Source: Paraescarpia echinospica
Taxonomy: Eukaryota > Annelida > Polychaeta > Sabellida > Siboglinidae
Direction of reading: 5' to 3'
Length of the DNA stretch: 64,000 nucleotides
Assembly: GCA_020002185.1 (NCBI GenBank)
Contig: CM034539.1
Coordinates: 3,914,855 to 3,978,854, forward strand
The translations under genes and the position numbers were made by a program. This document shows positions 31,936 to 43,235 of the stretch, piece by piece. The notes under the pieces are model-generated. The model ran no database searches, was not told the origin of the DNA, and saw only the letters and a list, made by a program, of their open reading frames with translations. Positions within the stretch are counted from its first letter, which is position 1. Each line of letters begins with the position of its first letter.

Positions 31936-34244
31936 GCTTCAGATTTATTTATAAGGACGTCATGATTCATGGTCATGGATGCGGAAAAGTCGTTTGATTG
32001 GTAAGTTTATTAGCTGCAATCATTTAGACTGATATAATTCGTAAGGCACACCATCTGTCCATTATGATAGTTCGTGAGTGTGTAGGTGTAGTCCAGTTAA
32101 ATAAGGACAAGGCGTACGATCACTGCAATACCTAGCGGCAATAGTGGAGTCGTAGCCTTACGGGAAGTTACGCCACAATTTAAGTTAGGAGTGATCGATA
32201 GACGATAGCTGGGCCAACTAACCCAATTAACCAGACATATACGGTGTCGACTTATTGCTATAAGCTGACGTCATGCCATTCGATCAACGCCAAATATTAA
32301 AATTATTGTCGAAAACGTCACATGACATTCGTCTTGCTACAAGGTTTGCTCTGCATACGCTAGATGGCAACAGTTAACAGTTCTCCAGCAGACAATGCTG
32401 GAAGAAGAGGAACATGTCAAAACATGTTCCTATTTTGGCTGGATACTGGAAAACGCAAAGCAAATTAAAACTAGCTTGTATTATCCCCATTGAGCAGCGG
32501 TAGTAGCATCAGCATTTGTTTGCGGACGCCTCTGAACTAGCACGTGGTTCTTGGACATGGGAAGTGGTCAACCTCATTCAGTTGCCAGTGAACGTTCCGC
32601 TCGCGTATCTCATTCCATCTACTCCTGACGGAGGTGATATGATCAACAATATCCATTAGTCCACTGACAATAATTATAAATAGACTGATTTAAGTCAATT
32701 TTAGCTCATACGCACATCATTTCACGTTATATGTGCACTGTGGCTACTCCACATACAATTTAACCATAAGACTGTCACAATTTAAATAGGGTTGAAACTA
32801 AAAAGGGCCCATGTACATTTCCTGAGCGTAATATAGTGAACTATATGTATCTGGTACTTCAATTCAGAAATCTTCATGTGAGACCAACTTTGTCTTCAGG
32901 GATTTGTGACCCACCGGACTCTACTGTTGTAGAGAGTAACCCTGCGTTTGAGGTTAGGGATTTCTGTCATCTCACCCTAGGTAGGCATATACAGGTCGTC
33001 TAATAAATTCCACAGTGCTTCTCCAATGAAGACCATTTTTCGTGTAGCAACATTTCGTATATGTGGCTGTGCATTTCTGGGATGCCTATAAATATTTTCC
33101 ATTGATGGTTTTATAAACCTTGATCAACGTTGCTTAATATGCCTTAAAAGAAACCCCCTAAAAACGTCCCTAGAAATGAGAGTGCGGTCACATTGTTTTA
33201 CGCAGAACACGGTCACTGTTGTCTTTGCTCCGTTGTTGTCTGGGTAGGGCCAACATTCATCTTTCCTAGTTTATCTATAATTTTCATTGCATTTTGGAAC
33301 CAGACGTGATGGAGTATGGTATGTACGAATACCTAACAAAAGGAAATGTGGCGGCCAACATATTGGAAAAAATGAAGGAGGAAAAGGTACACATTTTAGC
33401 CCTTGGAAAACTGTTGCTGATTATTTCGATTAATCCATAACTATTGATATAATGAGGTCAAATCTCACGAATTTTACTCTAAAGTAACACAGTGTTTGTG
33501 ATCGCGGTACGGGTCACGTAAATGTAGATTTAACACACGCATTGTATTTAATATGGTCTCAGCATCTATCGATTTGGGAATAATCTATTTAAAAAAATGT
33601 TTACAAGTGCAGGCATTTGCAGCCATCTTGTATTATTTTTCATGTAATTAGTCATATTGTTGAAAAATTATGGGAAAAACATTGGAAAATTGTAAACATT
33701 AAATATAGGCTCAAGTGGACGTTCCCGTTCATTATGAAGACAATCTTTAAAACAAGATGGCCGACATGACAGCCATCGTGGATACCGATATTCAACGATC
33801 TTCAATGTATATTGATGTGTTATGGTGTGCAATGGTTATGAATTTTTGGTAAAACCTTACATAGGACTAGGAAATCTTGTTTGATTTCTCTATACCGGCA
33901 TAGGGTATTATGTATTTTATCAATACAGATGTGGCTTCGAGTGATACATATATGTTATCACACCGACCGTAGTTAGATATTATGTGACACAGACTTATGA
34001 TTTGGAGTGAAGTATGCAATATCTGGTGCCTGTATCATGACTGTGTATATCATGTATAATAAGCATATACTCATACTAATTCAGCTGTCAGACTTCAATT
34101 ATTGATTGAGTTACATTTCATGTTAGTAGCTATCATAGACCTTTATGGTGATAACATAAATTTTCAGAACACTTTGACAGCGCATGTTTACGCCAAGTTT
34201 AAAAGACGAACAAGGTCGGGTTTAACAAGAAGCAGAAGGAAACA
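31936..34244. other. No confident gene
   Basis: Mostly AT-rich sequence. A possible small exon lies at about 33,307-33,388 (VMEYGMYEYLTKGNVAANIL, followed by KEEKG-like sequence and an AAG|GTACAC donor); it could be the first coding exon of the broken gene that follows, but I cannot confirm it. ACAAGATGGCCGACATGAC at 33,752 resembles the motif in the inverted ends of the 36.9-kb element. Confidence 0.4.
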
Positions 34245-36280
34245 ATGCCGACATTTCTGTCAGACTGGTGTTCCAAACCCACTGAAATGCAGCCTGTGAC
34301 AGTTCTTGCCAATGGTGATACTGATCGGGACAGCAACGATTCGGATAGAGACGTGGAATTAGATTTGTGAGTTAGCTACTTGTCATTTGAAGCACTATGA
34401 CTTGTGCTGTAATACTTCATATGATAATGTGTTTCCTGCATGGATAGTCATAAAACACATGTTGCATGAACACAAGTTTATAACTCTGCCTGTTAATGTG
34501 TTATTGTATTATATACTTATCACCATGTATATACATTTTTTTGAATGAACAAGAAGTTGTCCTTTCGTAAAAACAGAAGTTTTTTGTTTAATTAATAATG
34601 TCCAATATATTTTTTTAAGTTACCCCCACCATAGGTATTGTACATGCCCAAAAAAATGTTTTTAGAAAATCGACAAATTTCACTATTTTTGTTATTTCAC
34701 GAGGAGCCTGATGCCTTAATAAATTATATCATTTCCGAAAACGGTTTTTTGGTGTTTGTACTCATAGGTGCATGGATGCAGCGGTCCCCCATTAGATATG
34801 CAAAGAGACGTATGTATACCCGTGTGAAAGTGATTCTAGTAATCACAGCGAAAGTGACCTAAGTTCTGTGAAGAGTGATACAGATGTTGCTGATGTCTGT
34901 GTACCCCTACTTGATACTGAAAATACGAACACAGACATGGACTCAGACATTGATTATTATATATTTCCTATTTCTTTGGATTATGCAGATCCAATGTTGA
35001 ATGATATGATATAAACTGGCAAAATTCAGAAAGATAGAATTTTGTACAAGTTCTTAGACAATATCACAAATGTACTTGTTAACCCAAATTACCCTTATGA
35101 TCAGGATGTACTGGAATTTGTTAACACAATTGAGTTCTTGGGGGGTGAGAGAACTGTAAACTTCATCCGCAAGACTAGACACGAGCTCACTCCTAACATG
35201 AATCTTGGCGGCCCGGCACGTATCACTAGTCAAAAGACATATCCTGGATACACAACACACAATGGTATAATAAAACCATGGCTGGCCACCTTTTTAAAGA
35301 TTACCAATTCTGGAAATTCTGCCCCGATTCCTCTAATCACCACCCCGGTTCCTCTAATCTCCACCCCATCTGTCAAGGTATTCAGTGCAGTGTTGCAGAA
35401 TGACTCGACTGCCTTGGAACCTTCTATACAGTTTGACGAGAAACAACAGGTCAACATAGGTCTCAAGTACATAGTTGATTATGAGTATATTCGACAAAAC
35501 CCGGAACCTGATCCATCACATCTGAAAGCAAACGTCATCAAAGAAGTGAATATCGATTTTCTTACTACGACAGATAACAAAGTCAGTTTTCCTGTTGGGG
35601 TACATTACATGACAAAAGCGAAAAAATATGGTGTTGAAATGCAAGATCATTTCCTGAACAACATCCGTGTCATCCGGACATGCCAACGATGTTTGGGTCT
35701 AGCAGAATCCTATTACCCAGTGCCAGATGATGAAAACCGACATGTCTCCAAACTTCCCAAGCTAACCAAACTGGCCAGTGAAGTCCACCTGTCCAAAAAC
35801 CAGAAGTGTAGAATGCGTGAATGGGCTACGGAATATGGAAAATGTGTCAGACAGAAGAGTGTTCGCCAAGAGAACACGAAATTCAAGGCAGGGACTCTTC
35901 CTTTATGTATGTACTCTAATCTACACCAAAACCGGGAAACATTTCTACTTGATGGTGTCGACTTACCCATAATACGTCCTGCCACAGACCTGCAGGAAGA
36001 ACATGGGAATCAACAAAATGCAGATCAATCTGCAAGCATACAGATTGCAGACAAACTTCTCAACAAACAACATGCATAAGAAACTATCAACCAAAAACTG
36101 ACAGAACAACCTAATAAAGTATTTGAATATGACACTGATTCGGATAACTATAATAGTGAATCGGATGACAATGATGGTGCTGATGTGCACGAAACTGCAT
36201 CTATTGCAGCCCTTGACTTCTTTAGAGGCGTCAGAACACGAGGTGGACGTTCCGTCAAAATGAAATCATACACATATTGA
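34245..36280 (+). pseudogene. Broken gene with acidic N-terminus, unrecognised
   Basis: Proposed exon 34,245-34,366 (MPTFLSDWCSKPTEM... DTDRDSNDSDRDVELDL) ends at a strong donor, GTGAGT. A second block is open from 34,797 with more acidic sequence (SDSSNHSESDLSSVKSDTD) and is interrupted by TAA at 35,012; the frame continues KIQKDRILYKFLDNI through a 345-codon open stretch (35,042-36,079). Features include NPNYPYDQDVLEFVNTIEF, AGTLPLCMYSN and a region with paired Cys (CQRCLGLAES). After TAA at 36,077 the same frame runs on for 66 codons through DTDSDNYNSESDDNDG to AALDFFRGVRTRGGRSVKM and ends at 36,280. Both stops are single-base-type lesions inside otherwise coherent coding, so this is a recent pseudogene or a stop-tolerant element gene. 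The C-terminal TRGGRSVK resembles TRSGR tails of transposon proteins. Function unknown. Confidence 0.6.
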
Positions 36281-36579
36281 ACTATTACCCCCATACCTCA
36301 AGGTGTTTTCTTTATAAAAATGAAAGAATGTATGCGGGAATTTTAGCATTTTAGAAACTCCTGATTTTATAATGTTATAAAAAGTTTGAATACATGTGGG
36401 ACATTTAGATTTTATAAATACTATAGTATACATACCATGCTTTTGTTATTCAAGATATTGTGTAACAATAATCACACTGTATATTGTGTTGAACATAAAC
36501 GAAATAAACTTGAGCTTGTTTACTTGTCAGCAACCAATCACAGCGCAGATATCATTGCTACCACAGCGCTAACAAAATG
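36281..36579. other. 3' flank, possible polyadenylation region
   Basis: AT-rich sequence. AATAAA occurs at about 36,503 (CGAAATAAACTTGAGC). No other gene or repeat was seen. Confidence 0.4.
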
Positions 36580-36800
36580 TGTAAGTGACAAGGCGAAGTC
36601 GCTTTCGGACGTTCTTGGAAATGACAAAATTTCACGGGTTGCGAAATGTGTCCGTGTATATACCGTCTTTTCCTTTTTTGTTCGTTTTTCGTTTTCATGT
36701 TTGAAGTACGAAAAACGAATACAATCTACTATTCGCGGTATTTCTAATATATGTTAAGAAAAACATGATAACGATCAAACAAACCGTTTTTGTTATACAG
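36580..36800. repeat. 0.6-kb repeat copy C with one end of the 2.3-kb transposon
   Basis: GACGTTCTTGGAAATGACA and TTTCACGGGTTGCGAAATGT match copy B, then GTCCGTGTATATACCGTC starts the transposon end at 36,650. The following sequence (TACTATTCGCGGTATTTCTA and AAACAAACCGTTTTT) matches the right end of the 18.3-20.6 kb element in inverted order. The rest of the transposon is missing here; the 3.7-kb element begins at 36,862. Confidence 0.8.
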
Positions 36801-36861
36801 ATACTTTGGCACTGTCACTATTTTGCTATATCCGGCATTTACTGACCAAATCACAATAATA

Positions 36862-39800
36862 GTCCAGTGGTTCAACCAGAAGACCTTGTCATGTCTCCCT
36901 AAATCATTCCTTTGCATTTTTTATTGGTCCATGTAATTTAGTAACAAAATCCACTGGGTGTGGACTTCGCGCCGCTTGCCTTTTTATAATCCAAGATGGC
37001 CGACAAGATGGCCGCCGAAATGCTAGAAGTGACACAACTTCTCAACGAATTGACTTAGGAAGGTGATCTTGGGGTCTAGACATGGGTTTTGGGGCAAGAA
37101 ATCTTTGTATGAGGTTTTCATCAAGATTTGTTAAGTTCTTAATGCAGAACAATCCAATATGGCTGCCAAAATTACTGCCGAAATGATAAAAATGCTTAAA
37201 ATGCTTAAAATGCCATCTTTAGGAGCTAAAAGACATAGAACGACGATATTGGTGTCTGGATATAGGTTTTTGGTGTCAAGGATTCCGATTCCGGTGTTTT
37301 CATGACGATTTGAGGAATCGATATGCGGCCAAATGATCATAGTCCTCCAAAATGGATGTCTGAAGGCTACATATCTGAAGCCAACAGCTATTGTTGGTAT
37401 TTGTCAGTTGATACAAAATAATCAAATTGAAACCGACATATGAAATAAAAAGGCTATTTATTGATTACAATCCTTTATGAACTCCTCAACGAATTGTCAG
37501 TAAACATTTAATGTAAGTGGCAGTAACTTGTGACCGTTTCAAAAAACCTACATATCAAGATATTATTATGAAAATATTACTTCGATTTCATGATAGAGCA
37601 CATCAGGTAGCGGGAACCAACACTATCCAAGTACAGTACAACCATTGGATGAACAACTGGACACAATTATACCAAAAAATATACCAAAAAGCCCTCATTA
37701 TGTGCCTCATTAACATTATGGCACAATTACTCCTGATCCTCGTTAGACTCATTAATAACTTATTGATTCTCCTCTGACACATCCTCGTTATCTTCCTCCT
37801 CAGTAGACGCCTTCCTATTGAATGGGTTGTTGCATTCAAGTCCTCCCTCAAGGCACAAAAGATGGTGCATGCGACTTGGCGTCCAGTACATCCGCAGTTG
37901 TTGGCTTTTACAGTTTCGCTCTGACTAACAACCGCATCGTATGAGCTTGAGTACAGACGCAGGAGCTAGGGGTACTCCCCCAACAACAGTGCGGGAATGT
38001 AGGGCTTTGTTGGCATTGACTGCCTCCCATCCAAACTCTACTGGGTTGAAGGGAGGAGGGTCCGATTCTAGGGCTCCATACCATTGTGCAACCAGGTAAA
38101 GGCATCTGAGCACATTCTGGACAAATGCCTGAGTTGTTGATGGGAGAGAGAGAGAGCATAGTTTGGGGATAGAGGCAGTATTCGTTCCAGTTTTTAGCGC
38201 CCACATGCGATGACGGCACTCTGTCGTGGAGATACACATCAGCTTGCTACCATAACATGAACCATAAATTCAGTTGCCTTCCTCTCGAACTGCTCCATAT
38301 TACCATCAACTTTACCGACAGTGTCGAGTTTCAATCCCTTCTTTGCTACTGATATGGCAGTTATCTTTTCAACTCCGTAAGTGGCCGCCACAGTATCACA
38401 TCCACTTATGGCATGCAGTGCAAGAACCTGTGAGATGATATCGGAGTGCTTCTTCACAGTTGCTGGGATGTCAACACATTTTCGGCCATGGATGATCATT
38501 GCACATTGAAGGTGTTGGGCTGCGTAATGGTGGAGAAGTAGCGTAAAACATTCGTGTCGTCAGCAACGACGGAGACCCCTGCCTGTGGATCCTGGCCAAT
38601 GAAAATGGTCTGCTGGGTCATGATGATGTCTGCATCCTGATGTTTAGAAGCTAGCTGCAAATGAGGTTGTTTTCGCTCTTTAAACACTTGAATCGGAACT
38701 GAATCTTCTCCGGTCGACACAAGTTGATGGCCCTGTGTGGCATTGTTGAGGAAGTCGTTATCGTTCAGGAATTGTTCACATAGCACGTGGTTCAACTGCA
38801 CCTTGTTGTGCATACATTTCATCACTGAATCACGGGCTGGTGACTTCAGGTTGAGTTTATGAACCCTTGAGGACACCGTGGTTCGCTCGGGTGCTGTTCT
38901 TGGTTGAGTAATCCAGGTACCTGTCAAACGCCAGGTACACGTCGCTTTCAAAGAGTTTGGAGGCCAACCAAATGTTATAGCCTTGAACAAATGTCTGGAT
39001 TGGACCCTTTGCAGGCCAATCAATTGTTCATAGAGCAGCGGAGATACCAATGACCACAGCAGGCGGAGAGACCCAAGCCCTCAATGTGACTTCCACAGCA
39101 AGGTTTTTCTTGAGCGTTGATTTGCTGGTCGCCACTCTCATGCTCCCATCTGGATGGAACATGGAGGGTGGGTAGGCTGCCTGCTCGGTTGAGAGTACTT
39201 GCGGTAAGTCGAGATCTCTGTTGCTGACTAGAAAACCTATGACTCTGGCTTAGATGGCCTCCTGGTCCAACACTTTCTGCTCTCCAATCGAATAAAACGT
39301 TATTGTGTGAGCTGTGTGTCAATGAAAAATTGTGAGTAATGGTATTGAAAATAGTCACGGACAAATCTAAATTGGGTCATATCCTTTCTTAAATTACAAA
39401 AATGGGAAATCTAACAACAGTCAACTATAGCTTATACATTAAACTAACTGAAACGCGTTGTGTTAATATGGATGCCGCGTAAATTATGCACTTAAAGATG
39501 CGTTTTCAAAGACGACTGTCAACTTAGACAGCTTGTTTTGACCTACCAGGCATACAAGATTACCCATTGTGAAAACATATGTTTGAAGAAATGTCACATT
39601 GTTGCATGCGCCTATACTGTAAGGTATATGTTTACACTGCGCATTAAAAAAGAAATTTGGTGTCTTGTGAAATATAACTTTTATGGACATTCTTATACCT
39701 CGGACATGAATTTATGGTCTAAAAGTATAATGACTCAAGTGCAGAATGGGCTGTATTACGGTTGCATTATTTTGCAGGTCGTGTTTATCATTGTGACAAA

Positions 39801-40577
39801 GATTTATGGAATGCAACAAGGTGATGGGATTGTGACAAGTGCAGCATACTGAAGAGTTAGAGATCACACAGTTTGACCTATTAATGGTCTAACTATGGCA
39901 TTATAAATATTCTAGGACGCCAAATGACCTCGACCTTTGCCTTAATATGTGACTTTCACGTGCACAGATGACGTATGTATTTGGATTTGTCATCATCAAA
40001 ACCCCCATGAAAGAGGCTTTGATTTGCTTTCCTGCATCTTTAACGCTCAAATTCTAAAACAAGTTAAGGGTTTCAGGACCTCAAATGACCCTGATTTCGA
40101 CCTACTTGACATGACCTTATCTTCTAAGCATCACCAAACATATCCCAGTGAACTTAACATCCTGACAAAACATGATTTTGACAACATCATCATTCTATCT
40201 CATATAATCCTAACGTTATAAGAATTCTAAGGAGTTTTGGCGTTTTGGCAGTCATTTTGGGAGTCATTTTGTATTTTTCTGCAATAAGAAATAAACCTAT
40301 CTTGATAAAAACCTCATAAACAGATTCCTTGCCCCAAAAGACCTATATATAGATCAAAGATCCCTTTCCTAAGTCAATTCGTTCAAATGTTATGTCTTTC
40401 TAGCATTTCGGCGGCCATCTTGTCGGCCATCTTGGATTCTGAAAAAGGCAAGCGGGTGTGAAGTCCACACCCAATGGATTTTGTTACTAGATGAAATGGA
40501 CTAATCAAAAATGCAAAGAAATGATTTTAGGGAGACATGACAAGGTTTTGGGAAAATGTGGGGTTCTGCCACTGGAC
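36862..40577 (-). mobile_element. 3.7-kb DNA transposon with ~270-bp inverted ends
   Basis: The ends start GTCCAGTGG and remain alignable in inverted form for about 270 bp. Shared landmarks are CCTTGTCATGTCTCCCTAAA, AGTAACAAAATCCACTGGGT, TCCAAGATGGCCGACAAGAT, GGCCGCCGAAATGCTAGAA and CGAATTGACTTAGGAA. Both termini are flanked by TA, which could be a 2-bp target duplication (as in Tc1/mariner-like insertion) or part of the ends. The minus strand carries the decayed gene listed next. The region 39,260-40,230 has no recognised coding sequence. Confidence 0.85.
37780..39260 (-). pseudogene. Transposon-encoded protein, C-terminal part (ADDTNVL / HAISGCDT / Cys-rich)
   Basis: In minus-strand order: DLPQVLSTEQAAYPPSMF near the start; QSRHLFKAITFGWPPNSLK; KHQDADIIMTQQTIFIGQ then GVSVVADDTNVLRYF (38,540-38,640); DIPATVKKHSDIISQVLALH then HAISGCDTVAATYGVEK (38,385-38,480); and in a further frame SLPSTTQAFVQNVL, QWYGALESDPPPF, and a Cys-rich tail CGCTGRQVACTIFCALREGLEC (37,830-37,910). 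The acidic residues in DADIIM and ADDTNVL are arranged as in PIN/XPG-like nuclease folds, so a nuclease function is plausible but inferred. I know this protein family from many invertebrate genomes as uncharacterised, multi-copy and probably transposon-borne. Several stops and shifts show decay; the N-terminal half is absent. Confidence 0.65.
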
Positions 40578-40672
40578 TACTATACAAAGGAAACAAATCA
40601 CATTGTAACAGCACATCGTTCTGCGGCTTCAATTCTACTTTTTGATACACGATTACAAAGGCTGGTATATGT

Positions 40673-40707
40673 ATATTTATTATTATTATTACTACTATTA
40701 TCATCAC

Positions 40708-40739
<32 letters not shown>

Positions 40740-40875
40740 CCATCATCATCATCAACATCATCATCATCATTATCATCATCATCATCACCATCACCATCAT
40801 CACCATCATCATCATCACCATCATCATCATCACTGTCATCATCATCTTCATTATCATCATTATTATTATTTTGTG
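40673..40875. repeat. (CAT/ATC)n trinucleotide microsatellite
   Basis: About 200 bp of ATT, then CAT/CAC triplets. All frames through it are artefactual poly-His, poly-Ser or poly-Asp/Met. Confidence 0.95.
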
Positions 40876-41444
40876 TGAACCACGACATCCGCATTTCCAA
40901 CGTATCGATTTAATTTGTTGAAACATGGCACATTCAAAGCACTGCACTTAATACAATCGTGTTACAATAACGCGACCTATCCACAGATATTAATCGAACG
41001 AGGAATTCAACAGATTTTACACACTGAAGGGCACAAAATGTCATGTCGGTTAGTTATTGTTGTTCATAAAGGAAAGTTTCATTAATTAAATGGGTGTCTG
41101 AATGTAATATTTGTTTGCGCAACCATTAACACAAGTATTAATATTAATCAATATTACTCAAATGCGTGAATCCCAAAGTTAAGTCACGCAACCTGGGTAG
41201 TAACGTAGGCAGCGTACCTGTTAGGAATGCGAGAGCGAGGAACTTGTGACCGATTTACTCATGCGCGGCAGGATACACTGTGACGGTTACCAATATGACA
41301 CAATCATCAGCTGCTCATATATTATATAGCTGAACACAAAAAATCATCTAACCATTGGAGTGTCAACTCTGCAGCATGTGATAAAGTTTGCTGCCCGATT
41401 TTGGAAGCCGCCATCTGTAGGCACGACCAGCTTTGCGTATTGCA
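40876..41444. other. No gene recognised
   Basis: AT-rich sequence without coding frames or recognised repeats. Confidence 0.45.
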
Positions 41445-41635
41445 AGGTAATTCGTCTATTGTTCTTGCTTATGAACACGGCTCCAAAACAACTGTGTAGA
41501 ACTGTGGGTTTCGGTGTTGTGTGTGCGCTACTGCTCGTTGTATGACGCATCTAAGGTATGTATGTTGTGTTGTTGTTGAACAAGTTGGATAAATGAATTT
41601 TGTTGTCGCTTCGACGGAAGCAAATTTTCACCAGG
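41445..41635. repeat. Interspersed repeat shared with 59,070-59,255
   Basis: CGTCTATTGTTCTTGCTTATG, AACACGGCTCCAAAACAACT, GTGTAGAACTGTG and GACGGAAGCAAAT recur in the same order and strand at 59,070-59,255, where they sit between two RTE-like fragments. Class unknown. Confidence 0.8.
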
Positions 41636-42110
41636 CTGGAAAGCAGAAACTGCGTGACTGGTTTTGAGAAGTATAGAAGTTAAAGTAGGTTATTTGATGT
41701 AACGTTGCCGTAGAAATACAATCAGATAGACTATGGCGCAAATTCACTATTTGAGTTAGGTGACGGTATATTATCACCATAGGGTATGGGTATACCAAAC
41801 AAAAATCTCGCTAGCACTGCATTCATGTAAGACATTAAAGGAACATAATATGTTCGATTTTATTTTAAAATACTGTTATACAGTATAGATTGTATCTATT
41901 ACAACGTAGTAACAACGGGTTACAACACAAATAGGGTTTAATGAAAAATGTTTGTGTGTGAATGTTTTATGATACGTGGTTATATAATTTGTTTACCAAG
42001 CAGCGCGCCACCTCCGAAGGCGTGGCTTCTAATTTCCGATGTTTAACGAGATGGAATTGTGTATCAAGTGATACGTGATCACGTGAACGCTTAGTAGCGA
42101 GTATGTTGTC
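41636..42110. other. No gene recognised
   Basis: No coding frame. It contains the inverted motif AAGTGATACGTGATCACGTG near 42,065. Confidence 0.4.
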
Positions 42111-42120
42111 ACTGCGGGTA

Positions 42121-42313
42121 ATGGCGGGCAAGAAAAGGTTGCGTCAGCCTGTATGTGTGTTCAGTGGCGAAGAAAAGGAAAAAGGAAGTTGACAAACTCA
42201 GGGGTGCTACACGAATTACTTTGGTAGAGCAGAAGAGACGGTGGGATTGTCTAAAGGCTGTCATAAAAGCGAAATCAGATCGTGAAGTAGCAACAGTCTT
42301 GCTTGACAAGTAA
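42121..42313 (+). pseudogene. Short frameshifted ORF, transposon-associated small domain
   Basis: ATG at 42,121 gives MAGKKRLRQPVCVFSGEEK; after a one-base shift it continues KKRKKEVDKLRGATRITLVEQ, then KRRWDCLKAVIKAKSDREVATVLLDK and a stop at 42,313. The pattern (RITL...RW..lK......sD.evA..LLd) is one I associate with short N-terminal exons of transposon-like genes in marine invertebrates. No continuation was seen downstream. Assignment is tentative. Confidence 0.45.
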
Positions 42314-42879
42314 CGTCATAAGTTGGCATTGGAGTTTTTGGCCGGCATTAAGCTTACCATTTGTGTATTTTGTTGTCACGTAGTTATATACAAGTTATGT
42401 TGTTTTAAGATGTTATGATATATAAATATTAATATATGATGTCGATAGATTGATTGCATTTATATAGAAAATCTCCCGTTCAGGCATGATGTCGCACGAC
42501 CGTCACTGTTCACCCTCACAGCCGCTGGCGCGTCTTCGGGACGTTATCGTCACTGACCATACCCTTTGACGCTGGGGCCAAGGCGTAGTCGTAAGCTAGG
42601 TAGATTGGTAACCAAGTAGAATGTAGGAAGTGAATGGAATACGAAGTAGATTGCTCAACTCAAAATTCGCCCATCTAGTCGACACATTTGTTGTCTGGTA
42701 CTGGGTATAATTATCGTCGTGTCCTAACTTCGTGCATCGCATAATACCATGCCAACGTCATATTAGGATTGTTATGTCAATTTGTTAAATTCCATCTGAG
42801 ACGGTGCCTGCTGGTTAAAGACAACGTTTTTATTAAAATGGCAGCTAGCTGCAGCTGCTGTTTTTTATCAAACTTGGTT

Positions 42880-43235
42880 GAAATGTCATCAACTGTTACA
42901 AGAGTAATTGGTTATAAAAATATTGATAGAAATATTTTGTTCTCAGTTAAGAAAGATAGAAGGACCAGAGGACATGAAGTTACATTAGTAAGAAAGTTTA
43001 GATTAGATATAAGAAAGTTCTCATTCTCACAAAGGACTGTAAATGAATGGAACAGATTGTCTCCTGATTGTGTTGGTGCTAGTGAATATGTTTAAAAATA
43101 AAATTGACACATACCTTAAAAGGGCGGGATACACGTAGATAAAAAATGATTGGACTCTCGATAAGCCGAAATGCTTCCTTGTCCACCTGCCATCTAGAGT
43201 TAATTTTCTGGATGGCAATCTTGTTCAAGAGTGTT
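42880..43235 (+). mobile_element. CR1-like LINE, 5'-truncated copy, plus strand
   Basis: The frame reads SSTVTRVIGYKNIDRNILFS, then FRLDIRKFSFSQRTVNEWNRL and SPDCVGASEYVFKNKIDTYL after a small shift, the C-terminus of a CR1-type reverse transcriptase. The 3' untranslated part ends ACCTGCCATCTAGAGTTAAT and TGGCAATCTTGTTC. It is the same family as the minus-strand element that starts 263 bp away at 43,498, with the two 3' ends facing each other. Confidence 0.85.

Noticed and set aside
36860..36861. Assigning the 3.7-kb element to Tc1/mariner from its TA flanks
   Set aside because: TA is palindromic and may belong to the ends; the encoded protein has no DDE/D transposase motifs, so the superfamily is left open.
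40501..40947. Met/Asp-rich and Ser-rich ORFs of 100-148 codons
   Set aside because: Translation of a CAT trinucleotide microsatellite.
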